DNA of 64,000 bases from the NCBI RefSeq assembly GCF_000829375.1, contig NZ_AP014624.1:1054001-1118000 (forward strand), given 5' to 3'. Position numbers and translations under genes: made by a program. This document shows positions 9,538 to 19,150 of this stretch, piece by piece (position 1 is the first letter of the stretch; every line of letters begins with the position of its first letter). Origin of the DNA: Chryseobacterium sp. StRB126 (GTDB taxonomy: Bacteria > Bacteroidota > Bacteroidia > Flavobacteriales > Weeksellaceae). The notes below the pieces were generated by a model, which ran no database searches, was not told the origin of the DNA, and saw nothing but the letters and a program-made list of their open reading frames with translations.

Positions 9538-10314
9538 TTATCGCGCGATGCTATCCGCAACAATTATGTCTTCATCACCACGATAGGATGCTTCTTCTCT
9601 CGCGGCTTTGATATCATCATTGGTATACTGATAAAAATTCTCAAAGTTTTTGGTCTTGGAATCATAGAGTACAACCCGTTTATCATTTTTATTTTTGATG
9701 ATTAAGCCATCCAGGGGAGAAGGTTCCAGTTCCATTTTATCCATGAAGATTTTGCTTCCCTGTGAAAATGAATTGATGATAGGAAGTTCCTGAGAATATT
9801 CTTTCCAGTACAGAACATTCCCATCGTGAGAAATAATATATAAGGCGCTGCTGGCATAATCTGATTTTTCAACTAAAAATGCCATATCCGGTTTTTTCTG
9901 AACACTACCTGTAAAATTTCCAAAAGCAAATGTGCTTTTTCCACGGGTCTCTATCTTCGACAGGAAATATTCTCCGGTTTCAGTATATTTATTATCCATG
10001 AAAATTTTAACGATAGCTCTTTTATAATCTTTTTCAATCTCGTCATAGGCATGAGTGGCAAAGATGGAAGGTGCCCAATATTTATAATCTTCATCAGAAG
10101 CCAGAAAAGTACCATATGCATAATCAACCGCTGTAGCAGAGTCATCAGCTAGAGTAATCTCATTTTCTCTATTCTTTTTCTCTTCAAAATATTTATATAC
10201 AAACCCGCCTAATATTGCGATAATGACGATAACCGAAGTGATGATAATAATTCTTTTTTTCTTTTTGTTACTCGAGTTTTGAGGGGTGTTTGTGTTTTCT
10301 TTTATTTCTTCCAT
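9538..10314 (-). CDS. Single-pass membrane protein of unknown function
   Basis: 258 aa. An Asn/Lys-rich cytoplasmic head (1-20) precedes one strong membrane helix (about 22-43, IIIITSVIVIIAILGGFVY). The rest (45-258) is presumably periplasmic. It contains repeated aromatic and acidic residues but no motif I know. It is the first gene of the four-gene envelope cluster and lies downstream of the nuoN terminator, so it probably has its own promoter in 10315-10400. Confidence 0.6.
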   Translation of the reverse strand: MEEIKENTNTPQNSSNKKKKRIIIITSVIVIIAILGGFVYKYFEEKKNRENEITLADDSATAVDYAYGTFLASDEDYKYWAPSIFATHAYDEIEKDYKRAIVKIFMDNKYTETGEYFLSKIETRGKSTFAFGNFTGSVQKKPDMAFLVEKSDYASSALYIISHDGNVLYWKEYSQELPIINSFSQGSKIFMDKMELEPSPLDGLIIKNKNDKRVVLYDSKTKNFENFYQYTNDDIKAAREEASYRGDEDIIVADSIAR

Positions 10315-10405
10315 GTCTTGATAATTCTTTTTCTTGAGTATTAGTTGTATTCAGTTTTAAAAATAACAAAATTTCCCTTAGCGGAGAAGAAATAGAGAAG
10401 TACAA

Positions 10406-10435
10406 AAAAACCTTTCAGATTTCTGAAAGGTTTTT
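10406..10435 (-). terminator. Terminator after nuoN
   Basis: A 13-bp perfect stem (AAAAACCTTTCAG) with a 4-nt loop, flanked by A and T runs, so it can act on both strands. It lies 21 bp past the nuoN stop and separates the nuo transcript from the envelope cluster. Confidence 0.8.
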
Positions 10436-10455
10436 GATATTGTATGGATAACTTT

Positions 10456-11835
10456 TTACAGTCCGAACACTTTTGCAAACAGATCCGGGAAGATACCCAG
10501 AACGATAATTGCTACAATTACAAATACTGCAACAATATTGTAAGTAAGTGTTACTTTTTCTGATGATTTGAATGTTGATTCTTTAAAGAAGAACATTGCG
10601 ATAATCAGTCTTAAATAGTAAGCGATAGATAGGGCAGAACCTAACACTGCTACTAATACCAAGAAAGCTGCTCCGTTCATTGCCTGAGAGAATAAAGCAA
10701 ATTTCCCCATGAAACCAGCCGTTAGCGGAACTCCAGCCATTGAAAGCATGGAGATGGCTGCTGCTGTTGCCAATAAAGGTTCTGTTTTTGCCAATCCTTT
10801 GAACGCTCCGAAAGAAGTTTCTCTTTTTAATTTCTCTACCCAGATCAGACACATGAACACTCCTACTGTAGATAAAGCATAAGCGAATAAATAGAACGCT
10901 AAGTTATAAGTAGAAAGGCTTGTCATTCCGAAGAATACCAATCCAATGTATCCTGCATGAGATACTGAAGAGTACGCCAACATTCTTTTTGCATTTGTCT
11001 GTGCAAGACCCATTACGTTTGCCAACAATAAAGTGATGATTAAGAATACTCCTAAAACATTAATCCATTCGTGAGTCACTCCGGCAAATCCGATGGTCAT
11101 CAATCTGAATAGAGCGAAGAATCCTGAGATTTTTACCACACTCGCCATGAATGCTGTAATTAATGAAGGTGATCCTGCATATACATCAGGACTCCACATG
11201 TGGAATGGTGCTAATGCTACTTTAAATGCCAATGCACAAAGGATAAGCAATACCCCTAAGATGAACATTACATTTGAAGCGTTTGCTACTCCAAAGTCAT
11301 GGATTTTATATAAATCAAAGCTTCCAGCGCTTCCGTAGATGAATGCGATTCCAAAAAGTAAGAAACCTGTTGCGAATGCACCCATTAAGAAATATTTAAT
11401 TGAAGCTTCGTTTGATCTCAGATCAGTTTTGTTGGCACCTGCCATTACATATAATGGAATAGAAAGGATTTCAACACCTAAGAACATGGTAACCAGGTTC
11501 TGGTATCCGAAAAGAACAATTCCTCCACATAATGCAAATAGCATCAATGCATATAATTCTGATTGGTGGCTTCTGTGATTGCTGAATGCAAAACCTCCCA
11601 AGAAGAATAACAATAAAGTTGTTACAATGGATAATTTGGTGAATAATGCAGTATTGGCACTGTATTCATACATATGCTTGTATTGATCGAAGAACGAACA
11701 TTCAGGCATAAAGCTTACGTACAATGCGATGATTAAACCCAAAATCCCAATGTATCTTGCGAATTTTCCTTGTTCGAAAACTCCTGAAAATAACGCAATA
11801 ACTGCCGTTAGGAAAACAATAATTAAAACACTCAT
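10456..11835 (-). CDS. nuoN: NADH-quinone oxidoreductase subunit N
   Basis: 459 aa, with about 14 membrane helices. It is one of the three antiporter-like proton-pumping subunits in the membrane arm of complex I. Family marks include a Glu in the GVEILSIPLYVMAG segment near residue 123, Lys in FKVALAPFHMWSPDVYAGSP near residue 215, and AYSSVSHAGY near 290. It is the last gene of the nuo operon, followed by a strong terminator. The 161-bp gap to nuoM is AT-rich and low in complexity. Confidence 0.95.
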   Translation of the reverse strand: MSVLIIVFLTAVIALFSGVFEQGKFARYIGILGLIIALYVSFMPECSFFDQYKHMYEYSANTALFTKLSIVTTLLLFFLGGFAFSNHRSHQSELYALMLFALCGGIVLFGYQNLVTMFLGVEILSIPLYVMAGANKTDLRSNEASIKYFLMGAFATGFLLFGIAFIYGSAGSFDLYKIHDFGVANASNVMFILGVLLILCALAFKVALAPFHMWSPDVYAGSPSLITAFMASVVKISGFFALFRLMTIGFAGVTHEWINVLGVFLIITLLLANVMGLAQTNAKRMLAYSSVSHAGYIGLVFFGMTSLSTYNLAFYLFAYALSTVGVFMCLIWVEKLKRETSFGAFKGLAKTEPLLATAAAISMLSMAGVPLTAGFMGKFALFSQAMNGAAFLVLVAVLGSALSIAYYLRLIIAMFFFKESTFKSSEKVTLTYNIVAVFVIVAIIVLGIFPDLFAKVFGL

Positions 11836-11996
11836 AATATAGATTTGAGATGTGAGATTTTAATTGAAAGTATAAAGTTAAAAATTGAAAGTTTGAATAA
11901 TATCCGAAAACCGGTTCTTAAAGTCTTTGTTCTTTTCTCTTTATTCTTTGTCTCTTTTAATCTCTTATTTTTTTAATTTTTAAATCTTTTAATTTT
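11836..11996. repeat. Low-complexity spacer between nuoM and nuoN
   Basis: 161 bp of AT-rich sequence with iterated motifs: AGATTTGAGATGTGAGATTTTA at the nuoN side and runs of TCTTTT/TTTTAAT at the nuoM side. No gene fits. Similar AGATTT-rich text recurs in the other nuo spacers (16801-16949, 18015-18110, 22000-22090, 23315-23386, 24449-24551). Confidence 0.6.
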
Positions 11997-13490
11997 TTAG
12001 TTAGCCATCGCTGTGTAGATAAACTTCACTGAACTACTCACCATATCGATTACCGGTTGTGGGAAAATACCAAGTAAGATCACAAAAACCGCTATGCTAG
12101 CCAATACAGAGAATTCTACACCAGATAAATCTTTTGCTGTGCTTAGAACTTCTGCATTCCCTTCTCCGAACATTGCTTTTCCGTAGAATCTCAATAAATA
12201 CACCGCACAAAGAATTACCGTAAGACCAGCAATTACTGCTGCTGTTCCGTTGAAATCATATACTGATTTTAGCAGGATAAATTCTCCGATGAATCCATTC
12301 GTCAATGGAACTCCCATTGAACCTAATATAATAATCAGGAACAACACCGCAAACTTAGGGGCTACTTTAGCTAAACCACCCATTTGTCTGATGTCTCTTG
12401 ATTTAAATCTCTTGTATAAAATATCACAACAGTAGAATAACCCCACCACGTTGATACCGTGAGCGAAAGTTTGTACCAATGCTCCTTCAGCTCCTTCTAC
12501 ATTGAAAGTTCCTCTTAAAGTAACTACTGCAGAAGCGAAGATACCCGCTACCATCAATCCTACGTGAGAGAAAGATGAATAAGCAATAATTCTCTTCATA
12601 TCTGTTTGGATGATGGCAATCAATGCTCCGTGAACAATTCCCACAATAGCAAGGATAATTACAATCTGTCCTGAAATTCCTGCAATCGGAAGTGGAGTGA
12701 TTGGAAGTAAATAACGCAATACCCCATACACTGCCATTTTAAGCATGATACCGGATAACAACATTGATCCCTGAGTAGGAGAATAGGTATACGTATCAGG
12801 CTGCCATGTATGGAAAGGGAATACCGGTAATTTCACGGCAAAAGCAAAGAAGATGAACCAGAATACCACAGTCTGTTGTGTTTCATTCAGTTGTGCATTG
12901 TATAGATCTGTTAAAGCGAATGATGCAGAGTGGTTGTACACATAGATCAATCCGGCTAACATAAATAAAGATCCAACGAATGTATATACGAAGAACTTCG
13001 TAGTGAATTCAAACCTTTTATTCTCTTGTCCCCAAAGTCCGGCAATAAACCAAATTGGAATCAAAGTGACTTCCCAGAAAATGTAGAACAACAATCCATC
13101 TAAAGAAGTAAATACTCCTACAAGGCCGAATTGCATCAACAGAATCAATCCGTAGAATGTATTTCTGTAGTTTACACTTTCATTGAAAGAAGATAAAATG
13201 ATGATTGGCGCTAAAATGTTCGTCAGCAATAAAAGAAGCATGCTCATCCCATCGATACCGAAGTGAAGAGAGCTCTTCATAAATTGTGACCACGGATAAT
13301 TGATCTCGTGCTGCAATACGCTGTCTACTGTCGGAGTAAAATCAAAATCCGATAGTATATAGAACGTAAGAAGCATTTGAACCAATGCAATCCCTAGTGC
13401 CAAATATTTGCTGGAATTACTCTTCCACGCAAAAACTAATCCCGAACCTACTAGAGGTAATAGTAATAATGTTAATAATAAACAAGACAT
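11997..13490 (-). CDS. nuoM: NADH-quinone oxidoreductase subunit M
   Basis: 497 aa, polytopic. It is the second antiporter-like proton-pumping subunit of complex I. Diagnostic segments are FYIFWEVTLIPIWFI (conserved Glu near residue 138), FAVKLPVFPFHTWQPDTYTYSPT with the conserved Lys, and AYSSFSHVGLMVAG. Its start lies 2 bp after the nuoL stop, so the genes are closely coupled. Confidence 0.95.
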   Translation of the reverse strand: MSCLLLTLLLLPLVGSGLVFAWKSNSSKYLALGIALVQMLLTFYILSDFDFTPTVDSVLQHEINYPWSQFMKSSLHFGIDGMSMLLLLLTNILAPIIILSSFNESVNYRNTFYGLILLMQFGLVGVFTSLDGLLFYIFWEVTLIPIWFIAGLWGQENKRFEFTTKFFVYTFVGSLFMLAGLIYVYNHSASFALTDLYNAQLNETQQTVVFWFIFFAFAVKLPVFPFHTWQPDTYTYSPTQGSMLLSGIMLKMAVYGVLRYLLPITPLPIAGISGQIVIILAIVGIVHGALIAIIQTDMKRIIAYSSFSHVGLMVAGIFASAVVTLRGTFNVEGAEGALVQTFAHGINVVGLFYCCDILYKRFKSRDIRQMGGLAKVAPKFAVLFLIIILGSMGVPLTNGFIGEFILLKSVYDFNGTAAVIAGLTVILCAVYLLRFYGKAMFGEGNAEVLSTAKDLSGVEFSVLASIAVFVILLGIFPQPVIDMVSSSVKFIYTAMAN

Positions 13491-13492
13491 TA

Positions 13493-15406
13493 TTATTGTA
13501 ATAAAAAGTTAACAATTAATATAATTCCCACAGCTAAAGACATGATAAGAATATACGTCTCTACATTTCCGTTTTGAACACGCTTCATAGCTTTTCCGCT
13601 GTCTTCAGCACCATCACCTACAAAGTTTACAAAACGGTCTAAGATACCCTTATCAAACATCTTTCCTCCGCGTCCTAATCCTTCAACAGTTTTTACAATC
13701 AATGCGTTGTAAAGTTCGTCAACGTATAATTTCTTAGCAGAAAGCTTTTCCCATCCGGTATAGTTTTCTTCTGCCACAGCCATTTTTTTCTTTTTCACGT
13801 AGGTATTTCTAACGATAAACCATACAGAGAAGAACATAAGAACTGTAGCTGCTAATAAGATCATTTCAGTGTTGAAATCTACTCCTGAAAGAGTAGCTTC
13901 CATTTGGCTGTAGCTTTGTTCAGTAAGAACAGGCTTTAACCATTCCATCAATTTAGCATAGTGTCCGTGACCAATGAAGTGTGGCAAATTGATGAAACCT
14001 CCAACTACAGAAAGGATGGCCAATACGATCAATGGTAATGTCATATTAGATGGGCTTTCATGTAAGTGGTGTTTTTGCTCTTCAGTACCTCTGAACTCTC
14101 CGTGGAATGTCAGATAGTATAGTCTGAACATATATGTTGCAGTCATTGCCGCTAAAACAAATAAGATTACCCAATAGATTGGATTTTTAGCGAAAGCTGC
14201 TACTAAAATTTCGTCTTTAGAGATCATCCCTGATAATAAAGGGAAACCTGAGATGGCTAATGTTCCGATCAGGAATGTAGCATGGGTAAGAGGAATGTAT
14301 TTTTTAAGACCTCCCATGAAACGCATATCTTGCTCGTTGCTCATAGCGTGGATTACAGAACCTGCCCCTAAGAATAGTAAAGCTTTAAAGAAAGCGTGCG
14401 TCATTACGTGGAACATAGCTGTTGTATAAGCTCCCAATCCTAAAGCGATGAACATAAATCCAAGCTGTGAAACGGTAGAGTATGCCAATACTTTTTTGAT
14501 GTCGTTCTGACGTAGTGCATAGAATCCTGCTAAAGCTGCAGTTAAGAATCCGATTAATAAAATTCCTCCTTGTACCGTTGGTGCTAAAGTAAATAAGAAG
14601 TTTGATCTTACTACCAAGTAGATACCCGCTGTTACCATCGTTGCTGCGTGAATTAACGCAGAAACAGGAGTTGGTCCGGCCATTGCGTCCGGTAACCAAG
14701 TATATAATGGAACCTGAGCCGATTTACCGGTAGCACCGATGAATAAACTCGCTGTGATAAAGATAATCACTGTTCCGTCTAATTCAAATTTTGAAGCATT
14801 TTCAGCTACTGAAAGGTAATCTACAGCATTCGTCTGAGCAGCAATCATAAAGATACCGATCAATAATGCTAAGTCACCAATTCTGTTCATGATGAAAGCT
14901 TTTCTTGCAGCTTTACCGTATTCCTCATTGGTGTACCAGAATCCGATCAATAAGTAAGAACAAAGACCTACACCTTCCCATCCGATGAATAGGATAAGGT
15001 AGTTACTTCCCATCACTAAAAGTAACATTGAGAAGATGAAAAGATTCAGGTAAGTAAAAAACTTATAAAATCCTTTATCATGACTCATATATCCGATAGA
15101 GTATAAGTGGATCAGTGAACCGATACCCGTAATGATCATTACCATCATTAAAGACAGCTGATCGATCTGGAATCCAAAATTGATCTGAACCCCGTTTACT
15201 CTAAACCATTCAAAAGCTTTTACGATTACAGGCTGACTTTCAGAATTGAAATTCATGAAAAGACTTACAGCAATACAGAATGATCCGAAAACCATAGCTG
15301 TTGCTAAAGATCCAACCAATATTTTTGGAAGATTTTTTCCGAATAAACCGTTAATAAGAAACCCTAAAAGTGGTAAAAGTACTATTGCATATACTAAATT
15401 CTCCAT
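13493..15406 (-). CDS. nuoL: NADH-quinone oxidoreductase subunit L
   Basis: 637 aa. It is the largest antiporter-like subunit, with the long lateral helix at its C-terminus. Characteristic segments: FIGWEGVGLCSYLLIGFWY near residue 145, GATGKSAQVPLYTWLPDAMAGPTPVSALIHAATMVTAGIYL near 225-265 (given as landmark ends: GATGKSAQ, DAMAGPTP, HAATMV), and AYSTVSQLGFM. The C-terminal region includes a charged segment and a final membrane helix. It sits between nuoK and nuoM with gaps of 2 bp. Confidence 0.95.
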   Translation of the reverse strand: MENLVYAIVLLPLLGFLINGLFGKNLPKILVGSLATAMVFGSFCIAVSLFMNFNSESQPVIVKAFEWFRVNGVQINFGFQIDQLSLMMVMIITGIGSLIHLYSIGYMSHDKGFYKFFTYLNLFIFSMLLLVMGSNYLILFIGWEGVGLCSYLLIGFWYTNEEYGKAARKAFIMNRIGDLALLIGIFMIAAQTNAVDYLSVAENASKFELDGTVIIFITASLFIGATGKSAQVPLYTWLPDAMAGPTPVSALIHAATMVTAGIYLVVRSNFLFTLAPTVQGGILLIGFLTAALAGFYALRQNDIKKVLAYSTVSQLGFMFIALGLGAYTTAMFHVMTHAFFKALLFLGAGSVIHAMSNEQDMRFMGGLKKYIPLTHATFLIGTLAISGFPLLSGMISKDEILVAAFAKNPIYWVILFVLAAMTATYMFRLYYLTFHGEFRGTEEQKHHLHESPSNMTLPLIVLAILSVVGGFINLPHFIGHGHYAKLMEWLKPVLTEQSYSQMEATLSGVDFNTEMILLAATVLMFFSVWFIVRNTYVKKKKMAVAEENYTGWEKLSAKKLYVDELYNALIVKTVEGLGRGGKMFDKGILDRFVNFVGDGAEDSGKAMKRVQNGNVETYILIMSLAVGIILIVNFLLQ

Positions 15407-15408
15407 TC

Positions 15409-15738
15409 TTATCCTCTTAATTTATTAAATATACTCACATCTACAGAACGGGTATTTCTATACAGCATAGCAATAATTGCCAGACCTACCGCTACTTCAG
15501 CAGCAGCAACCACCATAATGAAGAACACTAAAAGTTGTCCGTCTCCGTTACCTTTGTATGCTGAAAAAGCAGCCAATAAAAGGTTTACAGAATTAAGCAT
15601 AAGCTCTACACAGCCCAGAATCACAATAGCATTTTTTCTAAGCAATACGCCCATCACTCCCAAGCAGAATAATACTGAACAAAGGATAATGAAGTAGTTC
15701 AAAGGGATGCTTTGTATAAATGTATTTACTTCTCCCAT
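15409..15738 (-). CDS. nuoK: NADH-quinone oxidoreductase subunit K
   Basis: 109 aa with three membrane helices, the normal NuoK fold. The two conserved membrane glutamates are seen in GCVELMLNSVNLL and VAAAEVAVGLAI. These residues are part of the proton path of complex I. It is packed between nuoJ and nuoL with gaps of 4 and 2 bp. Confidence 0.95.
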   Translation of the reverse strand: MGEVNTFIQSIPLNYFIILCSVLFCLGVMGVLLRKNAIVILGCVELMLNSVNLLLAAFSAYKGNGDGQLLVFFIMVVAAAEVAVGLAIIAMLYRNTRSVDVSIFNKLRG

Positions 15739-15742
15739 AATT

Positions 15743-16240
15743 TTATAAATCTTTTTTACCGATTAATACCGCGCCTACAATACCTGCTAAAATCAGGATG
15801 GAAGCAAGCTCAAACGGTAAAACATATTCATTAAACAAAAGTCTACCCAGGTTTTTAGTAAGACCAACCCCTCTGTCTACATTCTCAACAACAATTTGGT
15901 TTTGCTGAACTCCTCTGAATACTCCTAATACTCCTACTAAAAGAAGACCTGCAGTAAAAACTCCAATAAATTTTAAAGTATTACCCTTCTTACTTTCGTC
16001 TGCTTTATTAAGGTTAAGCATCATTAAGATGTAAAGGAAAAGTACCATGATGGCACCTGCGTACACTATAATCTGGATAATCGCTAGGAACTGAGCATTC
16101 AAAAGAATGTACATTCCGGCAATTGAAAACATCGTAACAATTAATGACAAAATAGCATATAAAGGGTTTCTTGCAAATACAAAGTAAACTGCACTCGCCA
16201 CTGCTAAAAACGCCACCAAGAAAAATAAAAACTGATCCAT
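15743..16240 (-). CDS. nuoJ: NADH-quinone oxidoreductase subunit J
   Basis: 165 aa with five membrane helices. The segment IIVYAGAIMVLFLYILMML is the pi-bulge helix typical of NuoJ/ND6. Its first base overlaps the last base of nuoI, which indicates translational coupling within the operon. Confidence 0.93.
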   Translation of the reverse strand: MDQFLFFLVAFLAVASAVYFVFARNPLYAILSLIVTMFSIAGMYILLNAQFLAIIQIIVYAGAIMVLFLYILMMLNLNKADESKKGNTLKFIGVFTAGLLLVGVLGVFRGVQQNQIVVENVDRGVGLTKNLGRLLFNEYVLPFELASILILAGIVGAVLIGKKDL

Positions 16241-16797
16241 TATTTTACCGCATTTTTTTGTTTCTCGGATTGTCTGGTCGTGATGTCAATCCTTTCATTT
16301 ATTTTTTCAACTAATTTATCTTTTCCGTAAATGAAAGAACCTCTGTTGGTTTCTACGTCTACCAATCTGTCTGTAAGATAGATGGCAGATTTAGGACAAG
16401 CTTCTTCACACATACCGCAGAAAATACATCTTAGCATATTGATTTCATATACTGAAGCATATTTTTCTTCTCTGTAAAGTCCTTTTTCCTCTTTAGTTCT
16501 TTCAGCAGCAGTCATTGTAATGGCTTCTGCAGGACAAGCTACCGCACAAAGTCCGCAAGCAGTACATCTTTCTCTGCCTTCCTCGTCTCTTTTCAAAACG
16601 TGCTGACCTCTCCAGATGGTAGTTCTTGGCTTCTGTACTTCCGGATACGAATATACTGCGGGAGCACCTTTTATCACGGTTCTTACAGCATGCTTAAATG
16701 TAATCCCCATCCCTGTAAAAATAGCAGGTAGGTAGATTTTTTCAGCAAGGGTCATTTCTTTATTGGAAACAACTTTTGATCTGTTTGTAAGTTTCAT
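16240..16797 (-). CDS. nuoI: NADH-quinone oxidoreductase subunit I
   Basis: 185 aa ferredoxin-type subunit of the peripheral arm. Two 4Fe-4S motifs are present: CTACGLCAVACP near residue 80 and CIFCGMCEEACP near residue 125, which carry clusters N6a and N6b between NuoG and NuoB. The N-terminal segment is amphipathic (FTGMGITFKHAVR). It overlaps nuoJ by 1 bp and follows a 149-bp low-complexity spacer. Confidence 0.95.
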   Translation of the reverse strand: MKLTNRSKVVSNKEMTLAEKIYLPAIFTGMGITFKHAVRTVIKGAPAVYSYPEVQKPRTTIWRGQHVLKRDEEGRERCTACGLCAVACPAEAITMTAAERTKEEKGLYREEKYASVYEINMLRCIFCGMCEEACPKSAIYLTDRLVDVETNRGSFIYGKDKLVEKINERIDITTRQSEKQKNAVK

Positions 16798-16800
16798 TTA

Positions 16801-16949
16801 ATTATAGATATTAGATGTTAGACACCAGATTTTAGACTAATCTTGTCTGCTATCTTAATTATTTAATATTGATGATTGAATATGATAGGCTAAAGATAAA
16901 ACTTTGATTTCATTATCAAATTTTCAAATCAGCTCATTTTCAAATTTTC
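16801..16949. repeat. Low-complexity spacer between nuoH and nuoI
   Basis: 149 bp of AT-rich text with iterated TAGATATTAGATGTTAGAC-like and TTTTCAAAT units. No reading frame or hairpin terminator is apparent, so transcription probably continues through it. Confidence 0.5.
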
Positions 16950-18014
16950 TTAGTTTGCAAATGCTAAAATTACAGCTCCTGTAATTAATAGGTTTACCAA
17001 TGCCATCGGGATTAATGTTTTCCATCCTAAGTGCATTAACTGGTCATATCTGAATCTTGGAAGCGTCCATCTGATCCACATGAAGATCAGAATTCCGATT
17101 ACAGTCTTCGTTAAGAATGCTACGATACTTAAGATTCCTGCAATGTTTTCTCCCCAGTTCTGAGTTACCCATTCAATACCAGGATAGTTGTAACCTCCAA
17201 AGAAAAGAACAACCATGAAAGCATTGGAAATAAACATGTTCACGTATTCCCCGAACATATATAAACCTAACTTCATGGAAGAGTATTCTGTAGAGTATCC
17301 TGTTACCAATTCAGATTCACACTCAGGTAAATCGAACGGGTGTCTGTTAGTTTCTGCTAAAGCGGCTACAAAGAATACAAGGAAAGCAATTGGCTGATAG
17401 AAAATATTCCAGTTCATCCCGGAAACCCAAGGAATAATTCCCCATAGTTTTCCGGTAGTCTGGCTTTCCGTGATTGCTTTTAAATCTAAGCTTCCAGACA
17501 TCATAATGATAGAAAGAAGCGCTAGTCCCATTGCCAATTCATAAGAAATCATCTGAGAAGAAGCACGGATAGCACCTAATAATGAATATTTATTGTTCGA
17601 AGCCCAACCTCCGATCATAATTCCGTAAACCCCGATAGAAGCCATTCCGATGATGAAAAGTACACCAACGTCAATATTAGCTACCTGAAGATCAAAAGAA
17701 GTACCTGCAATATTTAAACTTTTACCCCAAGGAATAACGGCTCCTGTGATTAATGAAATAAACATTACTAAAGCCGGTCCCAATACGAAAAGGAATTTTT
17801 CTGCATTGGCAGGCGTAAAGTCTTCCTTGAAGAAGAATTTTCCACCGTCAGCAAGAGGTTGCAATAGTCCGAAAGGTCCAGCTCTGTTAGGACCAATTCT
17901 ATCCTGCATGATAGAGGCAACTTTTCTTTCTGCCCAGGTAGAGTAGGCTGCAATCGTTAACGAAAGCAGGAAAAGTGCTAGTACAAGTATAAGTTTAAAT
18001 GTAAGTAAATCCAT
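16950..18014 (-). CDS. nuoH: NADH-quinone oxidoreductase subunit H
   Basis: 354 aa with eight or nine membrane helices. NuoH joins the peripheral and membrane arms and forms much of the quinone chamber. Family segments: ERKVASIMQDRIGPNRAG near residue 30, WASNNKYSLLGAIRASSQM near 136, and ETNRHPFDLPECESELVTGY near 220. The usual length is about 320-350 aa. Confidence 0.95.
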   Translation of the reverse strand: MDLLTFKLILVLALFLLSLTIAAYSTWAERKVASIMQDRIGPNRAGPFGLLQPLADGGKFFFKEDFTPANAEKFLFVLGPALVMFISLITGAVIPWGKSLNIAGTSFDLQVANIDVGVLFIIGMASIGVYGIMIGGWASNNKYSLLGAIRASSQMISYELAMGLALLSIIMMSGSLDLKAITESQTTGKLWGIIPWVSGMNWNIFYQPIAFLVFFVAALAETNRHPFDLPECESELVTGYSTEYSSMKLGLYMFGEYVNMFISNAFMVVLFFGGYNYPGIEWVTQNWGENIAGILSIVAFLTKTVIGILIFMWIRWTLPRFRYDQLMHLGWKTLIPMALVNLLITGAVILAFAN

Positions 18015-18110
18015 TTTTGTTTTAAAGATTTTTAGATGTGAGATGTCAGATACTAGATATGAGGTTAAGTCTGATGTCTTGTGTCTGAAATCTAATTGTC
18101 TTTATTAAAA

Positions 18111-19109
18111 TTATTTTTCGTCTTTTTCACTGATTTCCTTAGCCATAGGATTGTCTAAAACTCTTAGCTCATCTTTCGGCTTTTCGTAGTGGTTCAATGA
18201 AATTACAGAGTGTCTGTCGATATGTCTAGGACCTTCGATATTCCAGTCTGATAATGCTTTTCTTTCGAAACGGCATGTATCGCAGATGAATTCTTCAACT
18301 TCACCCCACTGGTCTTTTCTTGCAGTTACTCTTACGATTTCATCACCTTTCATCCAAACTACAGTTTTTCCTGAACACTTATCACATTTACAAGTAGCAT
18401 TCATTGGTTTTGTAAACCATACTCTGCTTGCAAAACGAGAGGTTCTGTCTGTTAATGCTCCTACCGGACAAACGTCGATAACGTTTCCGATGAAGTCATT
18501 GTCTAAAGCTTTATTTAAATACGTAGAAATTTCAGCGTGATCTCCTCTGAAAAGAATACCATGTTCTCTTTCACCCGTCAATTGGTTGGCAGCTAATACA
18601 CATCTAGCACAAAGAATACAACGGTTCATGTTCAACTTGATGTGTGGTCCAAGATCATCAGCTTCGTAAGTATTTCTTTCGAATTCTGTTCTTGTCTCAA
18701 GATTTCCATGTTCATATCCAAGATCCTGAAGGTGACATTCACCAGCCTGGTCACAAACCGGACAGTCCAGCGGGTGATTTACCAATAAGAACTCGGTAAC
18801 CGCTTTTCTTCCTTCCTGAGCTTTCTCAGAAGTAAGGTTTTTAACTTCCATACCGTCCATTACATTCGTTCTGCAACTTGCTACCAATTTAGGCATAGGA
18901 CGCGGATCTGCTTCAGATCCTTTAGAAACTTCTACAAGACAAGTTCTGCATCTTCCTCCACTGGTTTCTAATTTGCTGTAGTAGCACATAGCAGGAGGTA
19001 CAGATTTACCACCAATTTGTCTTGCCGCCTCCAAAATAGAAGTACCAGGCAAAACTTCAGTAGTTTGTCCGTCTATAGTTATTGTGAATTTTTTAACTTC
19101 TTCGCTCAT
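18111..19109 (-). CDS. nuoG: Short NuoG-type iron-sulfur subunit of complex I
   Basis: 332 aa. The N-terminal 2Fe-2S domain has CYYSKLETSGGRCRTCLVEV near residue 42, then LVASC. The His-Cys cluster motif HPLDCPVCDQAGECHLQ is near residue 113. The ferredoxin-like motif CILCARC is near 164 with a distal CPVGAL. A fourth Cys set, CKCDKC and CDTC, lies near 240-278. The large molybdopterin-like domain of classical NuoG (about 900 aa) is absent. The reading frame ends cleanly, and short forms are the norm in Flavobacteriia, so this is lineage-specific reduction rather than a broken gene. Confidence 0.88.
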   Translation of the reverse strand: MSEEVKKFTITIDGQTTEVLPGTSILEAARQIGGKSVPPAMCYYSKLETSGGRCRTCLVEVSKGSEADPRPMPKLVASCRTNVMDGMEVKNLTSEKAQEGRKAVTEFLLVNHPLDCPVCDQAGECHLQDLGYEHGNLETRTEFERNTYEADDLGPHIKLNMNRCILCARCVLAANQLTGEREHGILFRGDHAEISTYLNKALDNDFIGNVIDVCPVGALTDRTSRFASRVWFTKPMNATCKCDKCSGKTVVWMKGDEIVRVTARKDQWGEVEEFICDTCRFERKALSDWNIEGPRHIDRHSVISLNHYEKPKDELRVLDNPMAKEISEKDEK

Positions 19110-19150
19110 ATTGTATGCTTTAAGCTTTATGCGTTAAGCAATAGGCTTTG

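Noticed and set aside
14385..14699. Open frame inside nuoL on the same strand but in another frame
   Set aside because: It lies wholly inside a strongly conserved complex I gene and has no coding features of its own.
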